Assembly (NCBI RefSeq): GCF_900129815.1
Contig: NZ_FQWX01000001.1
Location: 1 to 64,000, forward strand
Direction of reading: 5' to 3'
Length of the DNA: 64,000 nucleotides
From: Asaccharospora irregularis DSM 2635
GTDB taxonomy: Bacteria > Bacillota > Clostridia > Peptostreptococcales > Peptostreptococcaceae
The notes beneath the pieces are model-generated. The model saw only the letters and a list, made by a program, of their open reading frames with translations, was not told the DNA's origin and ran no database searches. The translations under genes and the position numbers were made by a program. How positions within the stretch are numbered: position 1 is the stretch's first letter; each line of letters begins with the position of its first letter. This document shows positions 54,299 through 63,405 of the stretch, piece by piece.

Positions 54299-55288
54299 AT
54301 GAATTCTCAAAAATATCATTTTAAAAAACAAAGCTTCTTTAAATTTAAAGTAATATGTTTTATATCTTTCTTACTATATTTTTTCTCAAATAATTTAACA
54401 TATGCACAAAATTTACAAAAAAATGAACCTAATTATTTGATACCTATTGGTAATGTACTACAAATCGATGCTGAACTTAAAAATATTATTGTAAGAGAGA
54501 TATCAGGAAAATCACCTTTTAACTTAGGAGATGCAATAGTAGAAGTAGGTGGTAAACCTATAGATGGATATGCAGACTTTGCAAAGAATTTATGCTCATT
54601 AAACCCTGATGATAAAGTTGATGTAGTAGTTAACAGAAATGGCTCTCTTATAAACATCAATACTACTAAAGATATACTTGAGAAAATCCATTTTAATAAT
54701 TTACTGTCGGGATTTGCAACGCTGACTTATATAAATCCTGATAGTAAGGAATTCGGAGCTGTAGGACATGCAATCAGTCTGGGTTCTTCTAAAAAAATAC
54801 CTATTAAAACTGGGTCTGTATCTACAACATCAGATTTAAACATTGAAAAATCTGAAAAAGGTAGTGTTGGTTATATAAATGCAAAAAGAAACAATACTAT
54901 AGGTAGTTTTACAAGTAATACTAACTTTGGTATAAAAGGTAAAGTTTCAAATTTTGATACTTCAAATTTAAAAAGATATAAAATAGCTTCATTAGATGAA
55001 GTAAAACATGGTAAAGCCCAAATAATATTACAAACTAATACTAATTATTATAAAAAATACGATATTGAAATTTTAAGTGTTGAAAAACAAAAGTATCCTG
55101 AATCTAAAAGTTTTAAAATAAAAATTACCGATAAAGAACTTTTATCTCAAACAGGAGGGATTGTCCAAGGTATGAGTGGTACTCCAATAGTTCAAGGAAA
55201 TAAAATCATAGGAGCTATCTCTCATGCTGTAGAAAATGATCCTTCTGTTGGATATGGTATATTTATAGGTTGGATGCTAAATAACTAA
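54299..55288 (+). CDS. SpoIVB-like S55 peptidase (SpoIVB paralogue)
   Basis: A 329-residue secreted/anchored serine peptidase. A hydrophobic N-terminal segment (14-36) is followed by a PDZ domain (about 60-118) and an S55 peptidase domain. Catalytic candidates are His157 (VGHAIS), Ser293 (GMSGTP) and Asp314 (NDPSVGYGIF). SpoIVB proteins pass a signal from forespore to mother cell by cleaving SpoIVFA; C. difficile has a second paralogue (SpoIVB2) in a similar neighbourhood. The gene lies next to yunB and a PBP, both linked to sporulation. The start at 54299 has AAGGTG upstream. Which role this paralogue has is inferred. Confidence 0.85.
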   Translation: MNSQKYHFKKQSFFKFKVICFISFLLYFFSNNLTYAQNLQKNEPNYLIPIGNVLQIDAELKNIIVREISGKSPFNLGDAIVEVGGKPIDGYADFAKNLCSLNPDDKVDVVVNRNGSLININTTKDILEKIHFNNLLSGFATLTYINPDSKEFGAVGHAISLGSSKKIPIKTGSVSTTSDLNIEKSEKGSVGYINAKRNNTIGSFTSNTNFGIKGKVSNFDTSNLKRYKIASLDEVKHGKAQIILQTNTNYYKKYDIEILSVEKQKYPESKSFKIKITDKELLSQTGGIVQGMSGTPIVQGNKIIGAISHAVENDPSVGYGIFIGWMLNN

Positions 55289-55368
55289 CAAATAAATTAA
55301 TATAAATAAATTAATATATAAATGTACTTTTTATATTTTAGTTTTTATATTTTAATTTTTATATTTAT

Positions 55369-55433
55369 AACTTATAAGTAGCTATGATTTTATATACTCT
55401 ATTGTGTATTATTGACATCGCTACTTATAAGTT
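55369..55433. terminator. Strong bidirectional terminator
   Basis: A 14-bp stem (AACTTATAAGTAGC and its complement) with a 37-base loop between the convergent spoIVB-like gene and yunB. Confidence 0.8.
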
Positions 55434-55472
55434 ATTATTTGTTATTTTTTATATATTATGCTTAAATTTTAT

Positions 55473-56180
55473 TTATTTTTTAGGTTTTGAATTTGTAGAG
55501 TTCATATTAGGTAGAATATTTTCTATATTATGCTCTGGTACGTTTACATAGCTTTGAGGTACATCTCCAACTATTATAGTTTCACATATAGGTATTTGAG
55601 CTTTTACTTCTTTTGTTGCTGTTGTCAGCGGTATAACAACTTTTACTTGAGTTTTAGCTTGAAGATATATTCTATGTCTGGTTTGATTTATACCCGAGGA
55701 CTCAAATTCCGTTTTAAAATCTACGGAAACTGTTCCTATTGGTTCTATAGATACTTTTAACTGGGGTCCATATTTAGCTAGTATCGGACTACCCAAAGCT
55801 GTTCCTATTGGTATGTATGCACTCGTATTTTTTACTTTCTTAAGTTCATCCTGTATTTCTAATGCTATGTCAGATGCTATCTCATTCATCATAACTGTAT
55901 TTGCTTGTATCATGGATATATTTCCATTGCTGTCTAATTGAGCATTCATTAAGTCCTCATAATCAATCCGACCTTCAACTATCTCGGCTACTGATTTGTT
56001 TATTGATCTATTTGCCAATTCCAAGGCTTTTGTTTCCGCTAAAACAGTTATAGTTGGTCTTAATGTCTTATCTATATATATAAAACTTCCTATAAAAACA
56101 GATGCTATAAAAATCATTACAAAAATTACTACTGTTTTTTTAAGACTGTTTCTTCTTCTTTCTAACATTATCTTTTTCAA
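55473..56180 (-). CDS. yunB: Sporulation protein YunB
   Basis: A 235-residue protein with one N-terminal membrane helix (15-35) and an extracytoplasmic domain. It contains Thr-Lys-Ala-Leu-Glu-Leu-Ala-Asn-Arg-Ser-Ile near 50-60 and the Ile-Glu-Pro-Ile-Gly-Thr-Val-Ser-Val-Asp segment that typify YunB. In Bacillus it is a sigma-E-controlled sporulation protein. The start is a TTG at 56180 with GGGGGTG six bases upstream; the in-frame ATG four codons later is too far from it. Confidence 0.85.
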   Translation of the reverse strand: MKKIMLERRRNSLKKTVVIFVMIFIASVFIGSFIYIDKTLRPTITVLAETKALELANRSINKSVAEIVEGRIDYEDLMNAQLDSNGNISMIQANTVMMNEIASDIALEIQDELKKVKNTSAYIPIGTALGSPILAKYGPQLKVSIEPIGTVSVDFKTEFESSGINQTRHRIYLQAKTQVKVVIPLTTATKEVKAQIPICETIIVGDVPQSYVNVPEHNIENILPNMNSTNSKPKK

Positions 56181-56300
56181 AAAAACACCCCCTTCTGTAT
56201 TATATGTATCTATAGCATATTTTTTCTGTGATTGATCAAAAATAATTATTAATATAATTAATATTATAAATATCTATATTGAATTCATTTTTTTCTATAA

Positions 56301-56331
56301 TTTACACTTAAGGTCTTATATATGTTATAAT
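56301..56331 (+). promoter_or_regulatory. Extended -10 promoter of the PBP1A gene
   Basis: TTACAC/TTTACA at 56301-56307, an 18-19 base spacer, TG-t and perfect TATAAT at 56326-56331, 27 bp before the ATG. A vegetative sigma-A type promoter is inferred. Confidence 0.55.
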
Positions 56332-56358
56332 ATTACATTAAGTAAGGAGGTTAATCTT

Positions 56359-58995
56359 ATGAGCTATGATAATAATGATAGAAATAAAATAAGAAGAAAA
56401 AAAGTTAGCTCCTCTACTAGTAAGAGTAGTTCAACTTCTAGTAAAACCCAAAACAAAAAGAAATCTAAGTCAAAATCTAAAAAAGATAAATTTAGGTACT
56501 TTAGATCTGCTGGAGTAATATTTTTAATACTTTTAGTTGTTGGGTCAGCTGGTTTTTGTGGGTTAGTCTTTGCTTCTCTTAGAGATGTAGAACCTGTAAC
56601 AGAAGCTCTGCTAAACGAAAAAACGCATCAGACAACTACTATTAACTATGCTACTGGAGATAAACTATCAAATGCACCAAGTATAAATAAAAAAACGCCA
56701 GTGCCACTAGATAAGATATCAAAAGATTTGCAAAATGCAGTCATCTCTATAGAAGATGAGCGTTTTTATGAGCATAATGGTGTAGATATCAAGGGACTAC
56801 TTAGATCTGTTGTAAAAACATTGACTGGTACCAAACAAGGTGGGAGTACTGTGCCTATGCAGGTATCTAAGATGTTGTTGACAACTGAGCAACAAACTTT
56901 GCCTCGTAAAATCAAAGATATATATTATGCCTATGAAATGAGCAAAAACGTAAGCAAAGAAAAGATTTTAGAGACTTATCTGAATAATTTCTTCGTAGGT
57001 AAAGGACTTGCAGGTGCAGAAGCTGGTGCCCGTGGTTACTTCGACAAATCAGCATCAGACCTTACTTTAAGTGAGGCGGCTCTATTAGCTGGTTCTACAA
57101 AAAATCCATCTAAGTTCTCTGCATATACTACAGCGAAGTTAGACGGTTCGGAAACCAAAGAGCAATTAGAGAATAAGCTCTTGTTCTTTACTAATACCAC
57201 TGACGATAGTCTTGATGATCCAACAGAAGTGGACTTTAATATGATAGATAAAATAAACTCTTGGGGACTAATATCTGATCGTGATATTTATAAACAGCTT
57301 AAAGACGGAACTCTTGTAGTTAGAAAAGCTATAAATAACCCAAAAGCTAAAGAAAGACAAGAAGTTGTTCTTAAAAAGATGTTAGAATTAGGTCATATAA
57401 ACGACCAAGAATACAGCAAGGCTATGACAGATGAGATAAACATAAAACTTCCTAAGTCTGCTGAAAAAGTATCTTCATCAGTTGAGGACTATATAGAATC
57501 AGAAGTTATAGATGCTCTTATTGAGCAAGGACATACTGTAGACGAAGCTAGAAATATGTTCTACAACGGCGGTCTAATAATTAATACTACTATAGACCCT
57601 AAAATGCAAGATGCCCTAGAAACTGAGTATGAAAACAATGACAACTTCCCTGGTCACACTATTGGTGCAGATGGAATAAGTCAACCTCAGTCATCTATGG
57701 TTATACTAGACTACAAAAATGGAAATATAAAAGCCTTAGTTGGTGGAAGAAACATAAAAGGTAGAAAAACTTTAAATAGAGCTATTACACCTAAACAACC
57801 CGGTTCTACTATAAAACCTCTATCTGTTTATACACCGGCTATAGATACATTAAAAATTACTCAAGCAGATGCTGTTAGCGATGTTAGGGGTGGATATAAA
57901 TTTAAGGATAACATTAGATGGAATCCTAAAACTACTACTCCAGGTAAAGGAACTATGAGCCTTCGCAAGGCTTTAGCAAAATCTTCAAACACAATAGCTG
58001 CTAAAACAGCTGAAATGCTTGGAGGAACTTATGACGAGTGTGTAGATGTAATGATTGATTATTTGAAAAACTTCGGTATAACAACATTAAATAATAGTCC
58101 TGGAGCCAACACTGACAGAAACTTCTCTGCACTGACATTAGGTGGTATGGCTGAAGGTGTATCGCCTCTACAAATGGCTGTAGCTTATGGTACTCTAGCC
58201 AATCAGGGTACTTATGTTGAACCAAGTATATTTACTACTATAACTACTTATGACGGTCAGTTAATAGTAAAAAATACTCCTGAGGAACACAAAGTTGTAG
58301 ATCCTGAGGTTGCTTATGTACTTACAGATATGTTGTGCTCTGTTGTCACTGAAGGTACAGGTGGAGCTGCATCATTGCCAAATGGAATGCCTGTAGCTGG
58401 TAAAACTGGTACAACTAACAACTCCAAAGATGCTTGGTTTGTAGGATACACTCCTTATTATGTAGGAGCCACTTATCTAGGAGATGATGCAGGAACAAAG
58501 GATGCTAATGGTAACAATGTTGCACGTAGAAAAGTAAAGGGTGGAAGTGGTTCAACTGCTAGACTATGGGCTAAGGTTATGGCCAAAGTTCACCAAAACT
58601 TAACTGTTACTAAATTCCCTATACCTAAGAATGTATACTTTACAAAAATAAACCTAATAGATGGTGGAAGATCACCTTCAGGTTCTAAGGCAGCATTTAT
58701 AAAGGGTACTTACCCTGGAAGAATAAGTTCCTACAGAGATGTAGAAGAAACTGATAAGCCTGAAGAAACTGAGCAAAACAATGATCCTAGTCAACCTAAT
58801 AATAATGAAAATCCAAATCCTGGGCAACCGACAAACCCAAATCCTACTCAACCAAATCCAGGTGGCGGGTCAGAATCACCTGCTCCTCCTCCAGTTGATA
58901 ACAATAATCCTGGGGGCGGTAATAGCGGTGGTAACAACGGCGGATCGACTCCTCCTCCAGCTCCAAACGAGCCTGAGGGCGGTAATAATCCTTAG
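56359..58995 (+). CDS. Class A penicillin-binding protein 1A
   Basis: An 878-residue bifunctional peptidoglycan synthase. Residues 1-45 are Lys/Ser-rich cytoplasmic, 50-73 the membrane anchor, about 110-300 the glycosyltransferase (Glu132 in IEDERFYEH; GGSTVPMQVSK at 161-171), and about 425-770 the transpeptidase with STIK (483-486), SSN (542-544) and KTG (682-684). The last ~85 residues are a Pro/Asn/Gly-rich low-complexity tail. The second GT motif deviates from the usual GGSTITQQ form. The catalytic sites are otherwise complete. Confidence 0.95.
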   Translation: MSYDNNDRNKIRRKKVSSSTSKSSSTSSKTQNKKKSKSKSKKDKFRYFRSAGVIFLILLVVGSAGFCGLVFASLRDVEPVTEALLNEKTHQTTTINYATGDKLSNAPSINKKTPVPLDKISKDLQNAVISIEDERFYEHNGVDIKGLLRSVVKTLTGTKQGGSTVPMQVSKMLLTTEQQTLPRKIKDIYYAYEMSKNVSKEKILETYLNNFFVGKGLAGAEAGARGYFDKSASDLTLSEAALLAGSTKNPSKFSAYTTAKLDGSETKEQLENKLLFFTNTTDDSLDDPTEVDFNMIDKINSWGLISDRDIYKQLKDGTLVVRKAINNPKAKERQEVVLKKMLELGHINDQEYSKAMTDEINIKLPKSAEKVSSSVEDYIESEVIDALIEQGHTVDEARNMFYNGGLIINTTIDPKMQDALETEYENNDNFPGHTIGADGISQPQSSMVILDYKNGNIKALVGGRNIKGRKTLNRAITPKQPGSTIKPLSVYTPAIDTLKITQADAVSDVRGGYKFKDNIRWNPKTTTPGKGTMSLRKALAKSSNTIAAKTAEMLGGTYDECVDVMIDYLKNFGITTLNNSPGANTDRNFSALTLGGMAEGVSPLQMAVAYGTLANQGTYVEPSIFTTITTYDGQLIVKNTPEEHKVVDPEVAYVLTDMLCSVVTEGTGGAASLPNGMPVAGKTGTTNNSKDAWFVGYTPYYVGATYLGDDAGTKDANGNNVARRKVKGGSGSTARLWAKVMAKVHQNLTVTKFPIPKNVYFTKINLIDGGRSPSGSKAAFIKGTYPGRISSYRDVEETDKPEETEQNNDPSQPNNNENPNPGQPTNPNPTQPNPGGGSESPAPPPVDNNNPGGGNSGGNNGGSTPPPAPNEPEGGNNP

Positions 58996-59022
58996 TTGAA
59001 ATATTGAATAATAAGATAAATA

Positions 59023-59065
59023 AAAAGAGAGTCGCATTTAACAAAATAGCGATTCTCTTTTTTTA
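59023..59065. terminator. Terminator after the PBP gene
   Basis: Stem AAAGAGA-TCGC paired with GCGA-TTCTCTTT and a T7 run, about 30 bp after the stop. Confidence 0.85.
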
Positions 59066-59147
59066 AATTCTAGTTTTTATTTACATTCTATCTTTTACTT
59101 ATATAATTCATATTTATATATTTTATGGATTTGTTATAAAATTCTTC

Positions 59148-59510
59148 TTAAGGCTTCGCTTTAGGTGTAAATACAACTGCCATTATATATCCAAAAAATA
59201 CTGCAGCAGCTATTCCTCCAGCTGTAGCTGTTGTACCACCTAAAAATACACCGAGAAGTCCATCAGTTTCTATAGACCTTATAACTCCTTTTGCAAGAGA
59301 ATATCCAAACCCTATTATAGGTACTGTTGCCCCTGAACCTCCAAATTTTACAATTGGCTCATATAGTCCTAAAAATGTAAGAATAACTCCACTAGTTACG
59401 TAGGTAACCATTACATAAGGAGTTTGCATCTTAAAATAATCCATCATTATCTGTGCGATTAAACATATAATACCACCTACTAAAAAGACTTTTAAATATT
59501 CAATTAGCAA
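59148..59510 (-). CDS. spoVAE: Spore dipicolinate-channel protein SpoVAE
   Basis: A 120-residue membrane protein with about four helices and the Gly-Gly-Ser-Gly-Ala-Thr-Val-Pro-Ile motif shared with SpoVAC. SpoVAE sits with SpoVAC and SpoVAD in the spore inner membrane to move Ca-dipicolinate. Start is TTG at 59510 with AGGAGGCGG upstream. It is the last gene of the leftward spoVA operon, 11 bp after spoVAD. Confidence 0.93.
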   Translation of the reverse strand: MLIEYLKVFLVGGIICLIAQIMMDYFKMQTPYVMVTYVTSGVILTFLGLYEPIVKFGGSGATVPIIGFGYSLAKGVIRSIETDGLLGVFLGGTTATAGGIAAAVFFGYIMAVVFTPKAKP

Positions 59511-59521
59511 ATTACCGCCTC

Positions 59522-60535
59522 CTAATTATTTACAATTACTACTGCATGGGCAATGCAAGGTATAGTCTGTTTTTGTAGTGTACTTGTAGGGGATAATAAA
59601 GCTCCTGTTGAAACTAGCATTACTTTTTTAAATTCATTTTTTACTAATTTATCATAGATATAGCCTGCGAACACAGTCGCTGAACATCCACATCCACTTC
59701 CTCCACAATGTACATCCTGTTTTTCTAGGTCAAACATTTCTATACCGCAGTCTACATATACATTTGATATATCTATTCCTCTTTCCTTTAGAAGATCCTC
59801 TGTTATTTTCTTTCCTACTACGCCCAAATCTCCTGTAGCAATTAAATCAAAACTATTTGGATCATCTTTTGTATCTTCAAAGTAAGAGTATATTGTGTCT
59901 ATGGCTGCTGGAGCCATAGCTGCTCCCATATTATTTCCATCGTCAATTCCTTTGTCTATTACCTTACCTGTTGTTATATACTTTACCTTTGGACCATTAC
60001 CTTCTGATGCAATCAATACAGATCCAGCACCTGTAACTGTCCACTGAGCTGTCATAGGCTTTTGATTTCCTAGTTCTAGTGGAAATCTAAACTGTCTCTC
60101 TGCCGTACAATAATGACTTGATGTTCCAGCTAAAGCCAAGTCGGCAAATCCTCCATCTACAATCATAGATGCTAAACTTATTCCTTCTGACATAGTTGAA
60201 CATGCTCCATATATTCCAAAGAATGGTATCTCTAGTTCTCTAGCTGCAAACGATGCAGGGAATAACTGGTTGATTAAATCTCCTGCAAATAGATAGTTTA
60301 CATCAGTTAATTTCTTTCCTGCCTTATTGACAGCCTTTTTCATAGCAGTTTCTACCATCTTGCTCTCAGCCAATTCCCAAGTTTTTTGTCCATATAAATC
60401 ATCTGTTAAAACTAGATCAAAATACTGGTTTAGAGGTCCTTCTCCTTCTTTTGGCCCTACAACTGAGCCAGTTGATATTATGGTTGGCTTGTTCTCTAAT
60501 TTCACCGTCATTTTACCAATTCGTTTACTTTTCAT
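59522..60535 (-). CDS. spoVAD: Dipicolinate-binding protein SpoVAD
   Basis: A 337-residue thiolase-fold protein that binds dipicolinic acid in the spore inner membrane complex. Features: the Gly-x-Tyr-Gly-Ala-Cys-Ser-Thr-Met-Ser-Glu-Gly segment (near 130), Gly-Ala-Gly-Ser-Val-Leu, and the C-terminal Cys-Gly-Gly-Ser-Gly-Cys-Gly-Cys. Length is that of B. subtilis SpoVAD. The start follows AGGAAG and is 12 bp after spoVAC. Confidence 0.95.
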   Translation of the reverse strand: MKSKRIGKMTVKLENKPTIISTGSVVGPKEGEGPLNQYFDLVLTDDLYGQKTWELAESKMVETAMKKAVNKAGKKLTDVNYLFAGDLINQLFPASFAARELEIPFFGIYGACSTMSEGISLASMIVDGGFADLALAGTSSHYCTAERQFRFPLELGNQKPMTAQWTVTGAGSVLIASEGNGPKVKYITTGKVIDKGIDDGNNMGAAMAPAAIDTIYSYFEDTKDDPNSFDLIATGDLGVVGKKITEDLLKERGIDISNVYVDCGIEMFDLEKQDVHCGGSGCGCSATVFAGYIYDKLVKNEFKKVMLVSTGALLSPTSTLQKQTIPCIAHAVVIVNN

Positions 60536-60547
60536 AGTGTCACTTCC

Positions 60548-60979
60548 TTACTTTAGAATATAATATATTAGTCCACATAAAATGGAAGATCCTATTCCAT
60601 AAACTAAAACTGGACCTGCTATTTTAAATAAATTTGCTCCAACTCCTAAAACATAACCTTCTCTTTTGTACTCCATAGCTGGTGAAACTATCGAGTTTGC
60701 AAACCCAGTAATAGGGATTATTGACCCTGCTCCTGCCCTTTTCCCAATAATATCGTAAATTCCTACACCTGTTAAAAATGCCCCTATAAAAATTAATGTG
60801 ATTGATGTTGCAGTAGCAGCTCCCATCTTGTCTAACCCGGCAAATTTAATATAGGAATTATTTATTATTTGTCCTATTACAGATATAATTCCACCTACAA
60901 CGAAAGCCAAAGTATAGTTTTTTATATAAGTTGGCTTAGGACTTATATCATCTACATACTTTTTATAATTATTATCCAA
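60548..60979 (-). CDS. spoVAC: Spore channel protein SpoVAC
   Basis: A 143-residue membrane protein with four helices and the Gly-Ala-Gly-Ser-Ile-Ile-Pro-Ile-Thr-Gly-Phe-Ala-Asn motif. SpoVAC is thought to be the mechanosensitive channel of the dipicolinate complex. The TTG at 60979 is preferred over GTG at 60988 because of AGGAGG spacing. It is 13 bp upstream of spoVAD. Confidence 0.93.
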   Translation of the reverse strand: MDNNYKKYVDDISPKPTYIKNYTLAFVVGGIISVIGQIINNSYIKFAGLDKMGAATATSITLIFIGAFLTGVGIYDIIGKRAGAGSIIPITGFANSIVSPAMEYKREGYVLGVGANLFKIAGPVLVYGIGSSILCGLIYYILK

Positions 60980-61000
60980 ATTAAACACCTCCAGATTACT

Positions 61001-61426
61001 TTAAATTATTATCCAACCTAAAAAAGAACCTAGTACTTTACCTATTAATAAGGAAAGTATTACATACTTTAAGTATTCACTCGGCAATCTCAATCTCCTC
61101 GATACAACTGGTATATAATCCATTATTTCGGTCAAACCAGAACTTAAAAAACCTATGAAGATGCCATAGGCTAAACCTGAGATTATAGTCTTTAATTTTA
61201 CTATAGTAGGTATATTTAAGACTAAGGAGTGCAGGTCATATAAATATATAATTCCTCCCATAAAAGCACCTACTACAAGAAGAGTCTCATATAATCTTAT
61301 AAAGCTTGTTGTTTTGCTTACATGTGCCATTCTAGGAACTACTCCTACTAAAATAAATATCGCTATAACTCCAGATCCAACTATAATCCCTGCCGACAAT
61401 CCAAATATAACTAAAAATACTCTCAC
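61001..61426 (-). CDS. spoVAB: SpoVAB membrane protein
   Basis: A 141-residue protein with four membrane helices matching SpoVAB in size, topology and position between spoVAA and spoVAC. The start is a GTG at 61426 with GAGGAA upstream, one base after the spoVAA stop. C. difficile is known to lack this gene. Confidence 0.85.
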   Translation of the reverse strand: MRVFLVIFGLSAGIIVGSGVIAIFILVGVVPRMAHVSKTTSFIRLYETLLVVGAFMGGIIYLYDLHSLVLNIPTIVKLKTIISGLAYGIFIGFLSSGLTEIMDYIPVVSRRLRLPSEYLKYVILSLLIGKVLGSFLGWIII

Positions 61427-61427
61427 T

Positions 61428-62018
61428 CTATTTCCTCTTGTTCATCAACTGATTTTTTATTTCTTTGTCTAATGAGACCATCCTTAGATCTAAAGGACTA
61501 GGCTCATACCTTGAGTATGTCGGTATAAACTTATTGAAAAATAAAGCCACTCCTATCCCTATTCCCAGTGAATATGGTATTTGAAAATAGGGAAGATAGG
61601 TTTTACTGTCATTAGTTATAAAGTCTACTAGCCTAGATTGAGACTGCATCATATTGACATCTGAATGGAAATTCATTATTCCCATTATAGATCCCATCAA
61701 CACCACTATAGACACTATTAAAACTCTTATAAGTTTTGTACTATCTCTCTTATTTCTTTCAAATAAGATAACTACATCATCCAGTTTTGTAAAATTTATG
61801 CGAACTAGAGGAAGTTTCTTATTTATAGCTTCTATCACCTCCCCTAAATGTATTACATCATATTTAAGATTATTGTCATCATAACATCTCAAACAGATGT
61901 CGTTGATTTCAGTTCGATAATTTTCAGGATAAACTTCGTATACATCCTTTAGATAAACTTCCTTTTTGTTGATATCAAATGATTTTGTCTTTATTGGTAT
62001 TAAATAAATATCTTTCAT
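61428..62018 (-). CDS. spoVAA: SpoVAA protein
   Basis: A 196-residue protein whose soluble N-terminal half (1-90) is followed by two membrane segments (about 99-117 and 145-165), as in SpoVAA. It is immediately upstream of spoVAB (1-base gap) and downstream of sigF, a classical position. It begins the spoVA operon with GAGGAAG upstream. Confidence 0.85.
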   Translation of the reverse strand: MKDIYLIPIKTKSFDINKKEVYLKDVYEVYPENYRTEINDICLRCYDDNNLKYDVIHLGEVIEAINKKLPLVRINFTKLDDVVILFERNKRDSTKLIRVLIVSIVVLMGSIMGIMNFHSDVNMMQSQSRLVDFITNDSKTYLPYFQIPYSLGIGIGVALFFNKFIPTYSRYEPSPLDLRMVSLDKEIKNQLMNKRK

Positions 62019-62060
62019 AATCTATAACACTTCCTCTTTGTTATTATTTGTTAAATAGCA

Positions 62061-62144
62061 AAAAAATAAACCCCTAATTTTTATATAGTTTATTAATTTA
62101 TAAATATATAAATTAATAAACTATATTTAGAAGGTTTATTTTTT
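62061..62144 (-). terminator. Terminator between sigF and spoVAA
   Basis: A long hairpin: an outer arm AATAAACC/GGTTTATT and an inner arm ATATAGTTTATTAATTTATA pairing across a short loop, with a T-rich end. It separates the spoIIA operon from spoVA on the minus strand. Confidence 0.75.
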
Positions 62145-62171
62145 AGTTTTATTATTTCTTTATTTTTGTAT

Positions 62172-62936
62172 TTAACTTATGTACGATTTTAACTTTGATA
62201 AAACTTTCTTTTCTATTCTTGATACTTGAACCTGAGATATGTCTAGCATTTCACCTATCTCACTTTGAGTTTTATCTTCAAAGTATCTAAGCATAATTAT
62301 CTGTCTTTCCCTTTTTTCTAATTTTCCTAGTACTTCTTTGAGTAATAAATTATCTATTAACTTCTCCTCTTCACTTTCTCCTTTCTGACTAATTTTATCT
62401 ATTAGACATATAGGAGCGCCTTCTTCTTCATGTATAACTCCGTGAAGATACTCAACATTAAAATTAGACTCCATAGCCATTACTAGCTCTTCTTTTTCTA
62501 CTCCAAGTTCATCTGCAATCTCTTCTATACTTGGATCCCTACCTAACTTTTTTGTTAAAGTTTCTTTTTGTGTTTTAGCTTTTATAGCTATTTGTTTTAG
62601 GGATCTAGATACTTTTATCATGCCATCATCCCTTAGGTATCTCTTTATTTCACCTAAAATCATTGGCACTGCATATGTTGAAAATCTTACATTAAATTTT
62701 GGATCAAATTTATATATTGACTTCATAAGTCCTATAGAGCCCAGTTGGAATAAGTCATCTCTATCGTATCCTATATTTAAAAACTTTGTGACAACACTTC
62801 TAACTAGCCCTAAGTTGCTAGAAATAAGTATTTCCTTTGCCTCCTCATCTCCATATTGAACTCTTTGAATTAAATCTAAAGTTTCCTCATGAGTTAGGAG
62901 TGCTTTTTTCTCTTCTTTACTTGCAGTTATCCCCAT
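62172..62936 (-). CDS. sigF: RNA polymerase sigma factor SigF
   Basis: A 254-residue sigma-70 group factor, the first forespore sigma. Region 2 (about 45-115) includes Asp-Leu-Phe-Gln-Leu-Gly-Ser-Ile-Gly-Leu, region 3 (about 120-180) and region 4 (about 195-250) with the HTH Thr-Gln-Ser-Glu-Ile-Gly-Glu-Met-Leu-Asp. It is held inactive by SpoIIAB, encoded 26 bp upstream. The start has GAGG upstream. Confidence 0.96.
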   Translation of the reverse strand: MGITASKEEKKALLTHEETLDLIQRVQYGDEEAKEILISSNLGLVRSVVTKFLNIGYDRDDLFQLGSIGLMKSIYKFDPKFNVRFSTYAVPMILGEIKRYLRDDGMIKVSRSLKQIAIKAKTQKETLTKKLGRDPSIEEIADELGVEKEELVMAMESNFNVEYLHGVIHEEEGAPICLIDKISQKGESEEEKLIDNLLLKEVLGKLEKRERQIIMLRYFEDKTQSEIGEMLDISQVQVSRIEKKVLSKLKSYIS

Positions 62937-62962
62937 AATAAAACCTCTATTCTATTTGGTCT

Positions 62963-63391
62963 TTATTTAGGCAAGTTTATCTTTTTTGTCATTACTATTT
63001 TAGTCCCATCACCCTTTATTGAACTTACCTTTACATCATCCATAAAACTTTCCATAACAGTAAATCCCATACCGGATCTCTCAAGCTCTGGTTTTGATGT
63101 ATAAAGCGGTTGCATAGCCATCTGTATATCTTCTATTCCATTTCCTCTATCCTCTACTACGATTTTTATTGTATTTTTTTGTATTGTACATCTTAAGTAT
63201 ACAAATTTAGATTCATCTTCTTCATATCCATGTATAATAGCATTTGTAACAGCTTCTGATACAGCTGTTTTTATATCAGCTATTTCATCTAATGTCGGGT
63301 CTAGTTTTGCAGCAAAAGATGCAACTATCACTCTTGCTAAACTTTCATTTTCGGATTTAGCAGAAAACTTAACTTCTATAGTATTACTCAT
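62963..63391 (-). CDS. spoIIAB: Anti-sigma-F factor/kinase SpoIIAB
   Basis: A 142-residue GHKL-fold kinase. The N-box Glu-Ala-Val-Thr-Asn-Ala-Ile-Ile-His-Gly, the Asp-Arg-Gly-Asn-Gly-Ile G1 box and the Gly-Met-Gly-Phe segment are intact. It binds SigF, and phosphorylates SpoIIAA using ATP. It is encoded 14 bp after spoIIAA. Confidence 0.96.
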   Translation of the reverse strand: MSNTIEVKFSAKSENESLARVIVASFAAKLDPTLDEIADIKTAVSEAVTNAIIHGYEEDESKFVYLRCTIQKNTIKIVVEDRGNGIEDIQMAMQPLYTSKPELERSGMGFTVMESFMDDVKVSSIKGDGTKIVMTKKINLPK

Positions 63392-63405
63392 TATACATTC
63401 CCCCC

